Origin: Bacillus sp. Marseille-P3661
Lineage (GTDB): Bacteria; Bacillota; Bacilli; Bacillales; Bacillaceae_J
Length of the DNA stretch: 64,000 bases
Direction: 5' to 3'
Assembly (NCBI RefSeq): GCF_900240995.1
Contig: NZ_LT965957.1
Coordinates: forward strand, 245,820-309,819
A program made the position numbers and the translations under genes. Under the pieces are notes generated by a model that was not told the origin of the DNA, did not search any database, and saw nothing but the letters and a program-made list of their open reading frames with translations. How positions within the stretch are numbered: the stretch's first letter is position 1; every line of letters starts with the position of its first letter. Of this stretch, positions 43,815-51,351 are shown one piece after another.

Positions 43815-44603
43815 CTAATCTACAACTGAAAATGTTACTTCACCAAGTCCATCGAATTTACCAACAACATAATCACCTTTGTTAAGTAAAACCGCACCAG
43901 TAATACCGCCAGTTAAGATGATGTCACCCTTTTTAACTTTATCACCTTTTTTAGCTAGCATGTTTGCTAGCATTGCGATTGAATTAGCAGGATGACCAAC
44001 AACCGCAGCACCAGCACCAAGCTCTTTAATTTCACCATTAATAGTTATTGTGCTGCCAACTAAATCAAGCTCAAATTGATCTGGTCTCTTTAAAGTTGTG
44101 CCAAACACTACACGAGACGTAGATGCATTATCAGCAATTACGTCTGGTAATGTGAAATTAAAGTTTTCATAACGACTATCGATAATTTCCAATGCTGGGA
44201 GTACATATTCAGTCGCTGCTAGTACTTGAGCGCCAGTAATCCCAGGTCCTTCAATATCCTCACCGATAACGAAAGCAATCTCTGCCTCTACTTTTGGATG
44301 AATAACATCGCTTAGTGATAGTTTGCCACCATTGTCGATTAACATATAGTCAAATACATATCCATAAATCGGATCTTCTACACCCATTTGTTTCATTTTA
44401 GCTTGACTCGTTAATCCCATTTTAGGCCCAATGATTTTTTTACCTTCTGCTAATTTGATGTTCACTAGTTCTTCTTGAACCTGATACGCTTCTTCAACCG
44501 TCAAATCTGGTTTGATTTCTGCAGTAACTTTTTTAACTTCTTTTTTCTCATATTCTCCGTCTAGCAAATATTTTGCAATTTGTGTAATTTGTTCAGTGGT
44601 CAT
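43815..44603 (-). CDS. dmpH: 2-oxo-3-hexenedioate decarboxylase (4-oxalocrotonate decarboxylase)
   Basis: A 262-residue member of the hydratase/decarboxylase family. KVEAEIAFVIGEDI carries the metal-binding Glu residues; the segment LEIIDSRYENFNFTLPDVIADNAS is of the DmpH (decarboxylase) type, whereas the sister gene at 46579 has DSRIKDWKIKLPDTIADNASSG of the hydratase type. It should decarboxylate 2-oxo-3-hexenedioate to 2-oxopent-4-enoate. The ATG at 44603 follows TAGGAGGAAAT. It lies 13 nt after the aldolase gene. Confidence 0.85.
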   Translation of the reverse strand: MTTEQITQIAKYLLDGEYEKKEVKKVTAEIKPDLTVEEAYQVQEELVNIKLAEGKKIIGPKMGLTSQAKMKQMGVEDPIYGYVFDYMLIDNGGKLSLSDVIHPKVEAEIAFVIGEDIEGPGITGAQVLAATEYVLPALEIIDSRYENFNFTLPDVIADNASTSRVVFGTTLKRPDQFELDLVGSTITINGEIKELGAGAAVVGHPANSIAMLANMLAKKGDKVKKGDIILTGGITGAVLLNKGDYVVGKFDGLGEVTFSVVD

Positions 44604-44616
44604 CTTTTATTTCCTC

Positions 44617-45645
44617 CTAAACGTTCAAGCCTTGCTTTTGTTTTTGAGAGATTTCAGCTGCTACGTCCACGATCATATCTTCTTGACCGCCTACTACTTT
44701 ACGCTTACCAAGCTCAATTAGGATATCTCGTGAATCAACGCCAAACTTCGCAGCTGCACGTTGTGCATGTAATAAGAAACTAGAGTAAACACCAGCATAG
44801 CCAAGAACTAGACTACCTTTTTCAATTTCTTGCGGCTTTTCTAGAATTGGTGCAACTAGATCTTCAGCAATATCCATCATTTTATATAGATCAATTCCAG
44901 TTTTGATTCCCATACGTTCACATACTGCAACTAATACTTCCGTTTGTGTATTCCCTGCACCTGCACCTAAACATCTAATACTACCGTCGATGCGTGTCGC
45001 GCCTTCTTCAATTGCAGCAAGTGTATTTGCCATTGCTAATGACAAGTTATTATGACCATGGAAACCAACTTCTACAGTAAGAGTATCTTTTAATGCTCTA
45101 ATTCTCTCTCTTACTTCATGTGGTAAAAGTGCACCTGCAGAGTCAACTACATAAACAATATCTGCGCCGTAGCTTTCCATTAATTTAGCCTGCTCAACTA
45201 ATTTTGAAGTCGGAACCATATGGGACATCATTAGGAAACCAACTGTTTCAAGACCAAGTTCTTTTGCTAAAGCGATATGTTGAGGAGCTACGTCAGCTTC
45301 GGTAACATGTGTCGCTACACGAGCCATTTTTGCACCTAACCGAGCAGCTTCTTTCAGCTCAGGTTTCGTTCCAATTCCTGGTAGCAATAGTACCGCAATT
45401 TTTGAATTTTTCACTACAGACGCTGCTGCTTCAATTAGTTCTAACTCATTTGTTCTTGATAATCCATATTGTAATGAAGAGCCACCTAATCCGTCTCCAT
45501 GTGTTACTTCAATATATGGCACATTCGCTTCATCTAACGCTTTGGCAATACTTGTTACTTGATCTACAGTATATTGATGTCTAATTGCATGACTTCCATC
45601 ACGTAATGCAACTTCCGTAATTATAATATCTTTATTTGTTGTCAT
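44617..45645 (-). CDS. dmpG: 4-hydroxy-2-oxovalerate aldolase
   Basis: A 342-residue DmpG/MhpE-type aldolase of the HMGL-like family. The metal site is seen as EVALRDGSHAIRHQ near the N-terminus and VGFHGHNNLSLAMAN in the middle. It splits 4-hydroxy-2-oxovalerate into pyruvate and acetaldehyde, which is channelled to the acetaldehyde dehydrogenase encoded just upstream (24-nt gap). DmpG/DmpF pairs form a bifunctional complex. Confidence 0.95.
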   Translation of the reverse strand: MTTNKDIIITEVALRDGSHAIRHQYTVDQVTSIAKALDEANVPYIEVTHGDGLGGSSLQYGLSRTNELELIEAAASVVKNSKIAVLLLPGIGTKPELKEAARLGAKMARVATHVTEADVAPQHIALAKELGLETVGFLMMSHMVPTSKLVEQAKLMESYGADIVYVVDSAGALLPHEVRERIRALKDTLTVEVGFHGHNNLSLAMANTLAAIEEGATRIDGSIRCLGAGAGNTQTEVLVAVCERMGIKTGIDLYKMMDIAEDLVAPILEKPQEIEKGSLVLGYAGVYSSFLLHAQRAAAKFGVDSRDILIELGKRKVVGGQEDMIVDVAAEISQKQKQGLNV

Positions 45646-45669
45646 TTTCTTCAGCTCCTTTCTTATTTC

Positions 45670-46554
45670 TTAAACTGTCGCCTTTGAGACTTTATGTTTT
45701 GCCCATTCTTCCGCTACTTTAACTGCAGCTGCAGTCATAATATCTAAGTTACCTGAATACTTAGGTAAATAGTCGCCAGCGCCTTCTACTTCAATTAATA
45801 AAGTTACACGATTATCATCGAAAATTGGATCCTGTCTTAAACGATATCCTGGAACGTATGATTGAACGTCCTTTTCCATTTCGCGTACAGATTGAATGAT
45901 TGCCTCTTCATCAACATTCGTATCTTCTAATAAGATATGAATAGTGTCTCTCATCATAATCGGCGGTTCAGCTGGGTTTAAGATAATAATCGCTTTACCT
46001 CTTTTCGCTCCGCCAACTCTTTCGATACCGCGTGCGGTTGTTTGTGTAAATTCATCGATATTTGCTCGAGTACCAGGCCCTGCACTCTTACTAGAGATTG
46101 TTGCAACAATCTCAGCATACTCTACAGCCTGAACTCTATTAACTGCATGCACCATTGGGATAGTTGCTTGACCTCCACACGTAATTAAGTTGATATTATC
46201 TGCATCTAAATGCTCTTGGATATTAGCAGGCGGTGATACGAAAGGACCAATCGCTGCTGGTGTTAGGTCCAACACTTGCTTTCCGGCTTCCTTCAACTTT
46301 CTAGCATTTTCAGGGTGGGCATATGCAGATGTTGCATCAAAAACGATATCAGCAAGCTCCGCTCTTTCTATGAACCCATCAATACCATTATCAATTGCTA
46401 CATACCCTAATTCTCTTGCTCTTCTTAATCCATCTGACTCTGGATCGATACCGATTACAGTTGTTAATTCTAAAACTTCTGATCTACCTAATTTAATCAT
46501 TAAATCTGTTCCGATATTACCAGAACCTAAGATCGCTACTTTTACTTTACTCAT
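45670..46554 (-). CDS. dmpF: Acetaldehyde dehydrogenase (acetylating)
   Basis: A 294-residue CoA-acylating acetaldehyde dehydrogenase. The Rossmann motif [14 protein letters not shown] is at the N-terminus and the catalytic Cys lies in [16 protein letters not shown]. It converts acetaldehyde from the aldolase to acetyl-CoA. It sits between the hydratase and aldolase genes with 24-nt gaps on both sides, consistent with a DmpFG complex. Confidence 0.95.
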   Translation of the reverse strand: MSKVKVAILGSGNIGTDLMIKLGRSEVLELTTVIGIDPESDGLRRARELGYVAIDNGIDGFIERAELADIVFDATSAYAHPENARKLKEAGKQVLDLTPAAIGPFVSPPANIQEHLDADNINLITCGGQATIPMVHAVNRVQAVEYAEIVATISSKSAGPGTRANIDEFTQTTARGIERVGGAKRGKAIIILNPAEPPIMMRDTIHILLEDTNVDEEAIIQSVREMEKDVQSYVPGYRLRQDPIFDDNRVTLLIEVEGAGDYLPKYSGNLDIMTAAAVKVAEEWAKHKVSKATV

Positions 46555-46578
46555 TTAAATCCAGCTCCTTTCTAGAAT

Positions 46579-47361
46579 TTACTTTTCAAAACTCACACTA
46601 ACTTGACCCAGATGGGCAAATCTTGCAGTAAACGTATCTCCAGGTTCTGCGGCTACCATCGCTGATACCGCTCCTGATAAAATAACCTCACCAGCGCGAA
46701 GTGTGATATCAAATTGTGATAACTTATTTGCTAACCAAGCGACACAATTTGCGGGATTTCCAAGTGCAGCAGCACCAACACCAGTGTTCGCTAATTGCCC
46801 GTTTTTCGTAAATGCCATACCAATTAGTTCAAGGTTTACGTCCTCAATACGTGTAGGTTTTCCGCCTAGAACATATAAACCGCTTGATGCATTATCTGCA
46901 ATCGTATCCGGTAATTTTATCTTCCAATCTTTAATTCTACTATCTACAATCTCCAAAGCAGGTACAACATACTTCGTTGCTTGCAAAACATCAAGAGTTG
47001 TTACATGAGGTCCTCTTAATTCTTTATCTAATATAAATGCAATTTCAGCTTCCACACGCGGTTGTAGAACTTGAGACATAGAGATTGTCCCGCCATTTTC
47101 TATAACCATCGAGTCAAGAAGGTGTCCATAATCTGGTTCATCCACACCTAACATTTTTTGCATGGCGAGCGAAGTTAATCCGATTTTCTTACCCACAATC
47201 TTTTGGCCATTTTCTAGTTTTCTATTAATATTTTGAAGCTGAATTTGGTACGCTTCTTCAATAGTTAACTCTGGATTTACTTCTGTTAAAGGAGTTATGC
47301 CAATTCTGGTTGATTCAACTTCAGCTAATTGTTCTGCGAATTGCTTTGTTATTGTTGTCAA
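46579..47361 (-). CDS. dmpE: 2-oxopent-4-enoate hydratase
   Basis: A 260-residue hydratase of the DmpE/MhpD group with RVEAEIAFILDKEL (metal Glu residues) and DSRIKDWKIKLPDTIADN. It adds water to 2-oxopent-4-enoate to give 4-hydroxy-2-oxovalerate. The start is TTG at 47361 after AAAGGAGATC. It is a paralogue of the decarboxylase at 43815; the two probably form a complex as in other dmp pathways. Confidence 0.87.
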   Translation of the reverse strand: MTTITKQFAEQLAEVESTRIGITPLTEVNPELTIEEAYQIQLQNINRKLENGQKIVGKKIGLTSLAMQKMLGVDEPDYGHLLDSMVIENGGTISMSQVLQPRVEAEIAFILDKELRGPHVTTLDVLQATKYVVPALEIVDSRIKDWKIKLPDTIADNASSGLYVLGGKPTRIEDVNLELIGMAFTKNGQLANTGVGAAALGNPANCVAWLANKLSQFDITLRAGEVILSGAVSAMVAAEPGDTFTARFAHLGQVSVSFEK

Positions 47362-47384
47362 AACGTTGATCTCCTTTCAACCTT

Positions 47385-48860
47385 TTAGTATTTGATCGTT
47401 ACATTTGATAATTCTGAGTAGAAATCAATGCTGTGCATTCCACCTGTTCTACCAACACCGCTTTGTTTCATTCCACCAAATGGTGTACGCAAGTCACGTA
47501 AGAACCATGTATTAACCCAGATGATACCTGTTTCAAGGTTGCGAGCAACTCGATGTGCACGGCGAAGATCATTTGTCCATATTGTAGCAGCTAGTCCATA
47601 GTGAGTATCATTCGCTTGTGCAATAACTTCCTCTTCTATGTCAAATGGAATAACTGTTACAACCGGTCCAAAGATTTCTTCACTTACACAGCGTGAATTA
47701 CGGTCTAAGCCAGTAATAATGGTGGGTTCCAGATAGTATCCTTTTTCTAAACCATGTGGACGTTTACCACCTGTATGAATCGTACCTCCATCTTGTTTAG
47801 CAAGTGCTATATAGCTAAGGACACGTTCATAATGTTCTTTACTTACGAGTGCTCCTATAGTTGTTTCAGGTGTTAACGGATCTCCAACTACTAACTCCCT
47901 TGTTCGAGCAACAAATTTCTCAAGGAATTCATCATATGCAACACGTTCAACGTATATTCTTGATCCGCATAAACAAACCTCACCTTGGTTAATAAAGCTT
48001 GATTGAATAGTAGTATCAATTACTTCATCTAAATTAGAGTCAGCAAATATAATATTTGGATTTTTCCCACCTAATTCAAATGAAAGCTTTTTTAAAGAAT
48101 CTGCCGCTGCCTTCATAATTGCTGTTCCAGTCTTTGGCTCCCCAATAAACGAAATGGCGTCAATATCAGGATGTTCTGAAATTGCTCCACCTGCAGAGTT
48201 CGGGCCAAATCCATGTACTAAGTTAACAACACCGTTTGGTACTCCAGCTTCTTTAATAACTTCCATTAATAAGGTGGCAGTCATTGGTGTCCATTCTGCT
48301 GGTTTAATAACGCATGTGTTTCCCATTGCTAATGCAGGTGCTAATTTCCATGTAAGTAAAAGTAATGGAAGATTCCAAGGCTTGATAATACCTACAACCC
48401 CTACTGGACGACGAAGTGTATAATGTAATGCTTGATCGTCCTGCTCATTAGCATCTGTGTTAACACCAACTATGTAGTCAGCAAAGAAGTGGAAGTTATA
48501 AGCTGCTCTCGGTACATCAATGCTATTTGCTAACGAGAACGGTTTTCCAGTATCCAGAGCTTCTAAATATGCAAACTCATCTTGTCTTTCAATGATTAGA
48601 TCTCCAATTCGACGAAGAATTCGTGAACGTTCTTGCACTGTTTTATTCTTCCAAGACCCATTTAATGCTCTACGTGCCGCCGCAACCGCAAGATCAACTT
48701 CTGCTTTTCCACCTTCAGCAACTAGTCCTAAAACTTCTTCAGTAGCTGGGTTTATATTTTTAAATGATTTTTTATTTAGTGACTCTAAAAATTGTCCGTT
48801 AATGAAATGTAAACAATCGATCGGCTTAACAGGTGCTTTAGTTTTTAATTCTTCAAGCAT
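47385..48860 (-). CDS. 2-hydroxymuconic semialdehyde dehydrogenase
   Basis: A 491-residue NAD+-dependent aldehyde dehydrogenase. The general-base motif FELGGKNPN and the catalytic Cys in NQGEVCLCGSRIYVE are present. It matches the DmpC/XylG/PraB group and should oxidise 2-hydroxymuconate semialdehyde to 2-hydroxymuconate. The ATG follows GGAGGACTT. It is the first gene of the operon, preceded by a 427-bp gap that holds a perfect cre match and repeated GTTGTTCTAT motifs. With ACMSD-like chemistry, 2-aminomuconate semialdehyde is an alternative substrate, but no aminomuconate deaminase is present. Confidence 0.9.
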   Translation of the reverse strand: MLEELKTKAPVKPIDCLHFINGQFLESLNKKSFKNINPATEEVLGLVAEGGKAEVDLAVAAARRALNGSWKNKTVQERSRILRRIGDLIIERQDEFAYLEALDTGKPFSLANSIDVPRAAYNFHFFADYIVGVNTDANEQDDQALHYTLRRPVGVVGIIKPWNLPLLLLTWKLAPALAMGNTCVIKPAEWTPMTATLLMEVIKEAGVPNGVVNLVHGFGPNSAGGAISEHPDIDAISFIGEPKTGTAIMKAAADSLKKLSFELGGKNPNIIFADSNLDEVIDTTIQSSFINQGEVCLCGSRIYVERVAYDEFLEKFVARTRELVVGDPLTPETTIGALVSKEHYERVLSYIALAKQDGGTIHTGGKRPHGLEKGYYLEPTIITGLDRNSRCVSEEIFGPVVTVIPFDIEEEVIAQANDTHYGLAATIWTNDLRRAHRVARNLETGIIWVNTWFLRDLRTPFGGMKQSGVGRTGGMHSIDFYSELSNVTIKY

Positions 48861-48940
48861 ATTTTAAAGTCCTCCAATTGTGTTGTTTGATTTTTCATAC
48901 TTTTATAATAAAATTAGAACGTTTCACATACAACCTCTCA

Positions 48941-48957
48941 GTTGTTCTATGTGCAAC
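48941..48957. promoter_or_regulatory. Candidate operator 1 of the IclR regulator
   Basis: GTTGTTCTATGTGCAAC is a pseudo-palindrome (GTTG/CAAC ends) 80 nt upstream of the dehydrogenase gene. Its GTTGTTCTAT half recurs inverted at 49073-49082, and its complement resembles 51091-51107 before the IclR gene. Confidence 0.45.
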
Positions 48958-49059
48958 ACATTTGTAATTTTCCAAAAAAAATTTTATTCCTTATGACAAA
49001 AGACCTTTACTATGGTTGTTTTACCTATTAACACCTTATAAAACAGTACAATATAGCGA

Positions 49060-49082
49060 GTTGTTTATTCGTATAGAACAAC
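49060..49082. promoter_or_regulatory. Candidate operator 2 of the IclR regulator
   Basis: An interrupted palindrome with GTTGTT and AACAAC ends spaced 11 nt, containing the inverted copy ATAGAACAAC of the motif at 48941. Its location upstream of the first catabolic gene fits a regulator site. Confidence 0.45.
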
Positions 49083-49150
49083 CATTAATTGGTAATTTTT
49101 TTATGTTAACAACAAGAAAGGTCATTATATGTAACTAAGTTCAATTTTAT

Positions 49151-49165
49151 TGAAAGCGAAAACTC
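49151..49165 (+). promoter_or_regulatory. CcpA cre site upstream of the meta-cleavage operon
   Basis: TTGAAAGCGAAAACT matches the cre consensus WTGNAANCGNWNNCW completely. It lies about 290 nt before the dehydrogenase start, in the 427-bp gap that otherwise holds only the repeated operator-like motifs and a weak hairpin after the decarboxylase gene. Confidence 0.6.
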
Positions 49166-49287
49166 AACACAAAAGGATTAATTTAAAACCAATAATAAAG
49201 GGGTTTAACGGGATGAAAGTCATTTTAAAACCTCCCTTTAAATAGTTTTGAGTAAATTACAAGGAGGTTCTTAATAACTTTGGTCCG

Positions 49288-50223
49288 TTATTTCGATAAC
49301 AATGACTGTACACCTTTTTCGTTACTTACCTGAGGTGGCCAAGTACAAAGATCAAATGGGAAATCTGATCCTGGCACCACGCGGTCTTCTCCTACAGTTT
49401 TAATTAAAAAATCTAGACTATCATTATTCCAAAGTACGCTATCAAACCAAAACTTCCTTAAATATTCAATTGGTGGTGCTTGTAGTAAAGTTGAAACATC
49501 TCCCCACATAGTGTAACCCTTATCAAGGCGTCCTATTTGATATGGTAGAAGACCACCACCGTGCGCAAGTAATAGTTTAATATTTGGATATTTATCTAAA
49601 AACCCACTTAATAGTAGGTCAGTAGCACATACTGTAGTTTCCCAAGGAACACCGATTAAATTTGGCATCTTTCCTGTTAATCTTGGATCTTCTGATAATA
49701 ACGGATGTATGAATACAATTGCTTTTTGTTTGTCTGCTTCTTCAAAAAACGGTGCGAAGAACTCATCTGATAACATTTTATTTGGCAAACCAGGACCAAT
49801 AATTACTCCTTTTAATCCATTATTCATCGCTTCACGCAATACATGTGCTGCGCTTTCAGGATTGTTTAATGGTACTGTTCCTAAAGCAGAAATTCTGTTA
49901 TGTTCTGTTTTCGCCCAAATGGCTAACGATTGATTATAAACATTCGATAGTTCACTTGTAATATCATCTGAAAAGTCGTACATAAATAGCTGTGGAATCG
50001 GCGAAACGACTGAATGTGTAACCCCTACCTTTTCCTGTTCATTTAGGAATTGAGTTGGATTGATAAATGTTTGTTTTAATTCAAAGCCCCATTTACCATT
50101 CACAACTAGAAAATCTTCCTTCCCCTCTCCCTTATTTACCCATTTCGCATTTACTCTATCTTTGTTCTCTTGTAGCCAACCTTGTACATCTGGTGTGATA
50201 AAGTGTGTGTGAAAATCATACAT
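49288..50223 (-). CDS. ACMSD-like amidohydrolase family decarboxylase
   Basis: A 311-residue amidohydrolase-2 protein close to ACMSD. The zinc ligands are DFHTHF at residues 3-8 (His5, His7), FIHP, LLAHGGG, and the Asp of PGSDFPFD. It should decarboxylate a carboxylated muconate semialdehyde without oxygen. In the Paenibacillus protocatechuate 2,3-cleavage pathway a protein of this kind (PraH) turns 5-carboxy-2-hydroxymuconate-6-semialdehyde into 2-hydroxymuconate semialdehyde, the exact substrate of the neighbouring dehydrogenase. The ATG follows AGGAGAATG. It is 59 nt after the IclR gene and upstream of the main operon. Confidence 0.85.
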   Translation of the reverse strand: MYDFHTHFITPDVQGWLQENKDRVNAKWVNKGEGKEDFLVVNGKWGFELKQTFINPTQFLNEQEKVGVTHSVVSPIPQLFMYDFSDDITSELSNVYNQSLAIWAKTEHNRISALGTVPLNNPESAAHVLREAMNNGLKGVIIGPGLPNKMLSDEFFAPFFEEADKQKAIVFIHPLLSEDPRLTGKMPNLIGVPWETTVCATDLLLSGFLDKYPNIKLLLAHGGGLLPYQIGRLDKGYTMWGDVSTLLQAPPIEYLRKFWFDSVLWNNDSLDFLIKTVGEDRVVPGSDFPFDLCTWPPQVSNEKGVQSLLSK

Positions 50224-50282
50224 ACTTACATTCTCCTATCCTATTAATTTTGTTCCCCACATATAACATATATGGCGCTGAC

Positions 50283-51059
50283 TTATTTCCAATACCCCAT
50301 GTTGTCTGATATTTCCATACTAGCATTAATTATTTTTTTTGCTAATGGGCGAATTTGATGTTGGTCAATTCTCTGACTTGGGCCTACAACTGTTAACGCA
50401 GCTATTACATTCCCTGTATAATCAAAAATTGGGGCTGCCACTGAATTGACCCCCTCTAGAAGTTCCCCAAGACTGTACGAAAACCCTTGTTCCTTCACCT
50501 TTCTTAGATGTGCACGCAGTTGGTCTGGATCGGTTATAGTCGCTTTAGTAGAAGCCTTTAAACCGCTTTCAATTACTTTATCAACGAAATCATCACTTGA
50601 GTGCGCTAAAAGCACTTTTCCAGAACTTGTACAATATGACGGGTTTGTTTTGCCAACATGCGTTAAATACCTTATAGGATGATTACAATCTACTTTTTGA
50701 AGGTATATAACATTAAAGCCGTCCAACATAGATATATGTGCAGTTTCACCTATGTCATCAACAAGTTTCTTCAGAATAGGTAGCGACTCACGGTATATTT
50801 CCATCGTACTATTGACTACACCGCTCAACGTAAGCACTGACAATCCCAGTCGGTATTTTTTTGTATCCGGGTCTTGGCTAACAAATCCTTCACTAGCAAG
50901 TGTTGCTAATGTCCGACTGACAGTGCTTTTATGAAGACCTAGTGTTGCAGCGAGATCGCTGATTTTCTTCTCTGGTTCATCCATGGAAAAGCATTTAAGT
51001 AAGCGTAGTGCATTCTTTACTGAGGAAAGCAAATACTCCTCTTTCTTATTTGTTGCCAT
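50283..51059 (-). CDS. IclR family transcriptional regulator
   Basis: A 258-residue IclR regulator. The N-terminal winged helix (KISDLAATLGLHKSTVSRTLATLASEGFV) is followed by the effector domain (CTSSGKVLLAHSS; FSYSLGELLEGVNSVAAPIFD). It probably controls the adjacent meta-cleavage genes in response to the aromatic substrate or an intermediate. A motif resembling the operator candidates at 48941 and 49060 lies 32 nt before its start, which suggests autoregulation. Confidence 0.92.
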   Translation of the reverse strand: MATNKKEEYLLSSVKNALRLLKCFSMDEPEKKISDLAATLGLHKSTVSRTLATLASEGFVSQDPDTKKYRLGLSVLTLSGVVNSTMEIYRESLPILKKLVDDIGETAHISMLDGFNVIYLQKVDCNHPIRYLTHVGKTNPSYCTSSGKVLLAHSSDDFVDKVIESGLKASTKATITDPDQLRAHLRKVKEQGFSYSLGELLEGVNSVAAPIFDYTGNVIAALTVVGPSQRIDQHQIRPLAKKIINASMEISDNMGYWK

Positions 51060-51090
51060 AAAAATATCCTTCCTTTAAACAAAGTAAATT

Positions 51091-51107
51091 GTTGCGTATA
51101 AAGAAAC
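51091..51107. promoter_or_regulatory. Candidate autoregulatory site before the IclR gene
   Basis: GTTGCGTATAAAGAAAC agrees with the complement of the 48941-48957 motif at 12 of 17 positions, including both ends. The resemblance was found by eye and could be chance. Confidence 0.3.
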
Positions 51108-51280
51108 CGTAACTCTCTATAGCCATACTATATCAAATAATTTCAAAAAAGGTAACATTTTTCTCTGAATATTTTATATTTTTTTAAAAAATTAGAAAAT
51201 TTGTAAGCATTTGTCGAAGCTTGTATATTTAAAGAGGATTTCGAAGGTATAGAAGGGACTTTTAAATCCGAGGTCGTTTC

Positions 51281-51314
51281 CACCCACTACCTTTCCAAAG
51301 TTAGGTAGCGGGTG
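51281..51314 (-). terminator. Hairpin after the YcdB/SLH gene
   Basis: The stem CACCCGCTACCT / AGGTAGTGGGTG (one G-U pair, minus strand) with a 10-nt loop lies 38 nt after the stop. No T tract follows, so termination strength is uncertain. Confidence 0.55.
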
Positions 51315-51351
51315 TTATTAATATAGAAGGAAATTGCTATAATATCAATTT

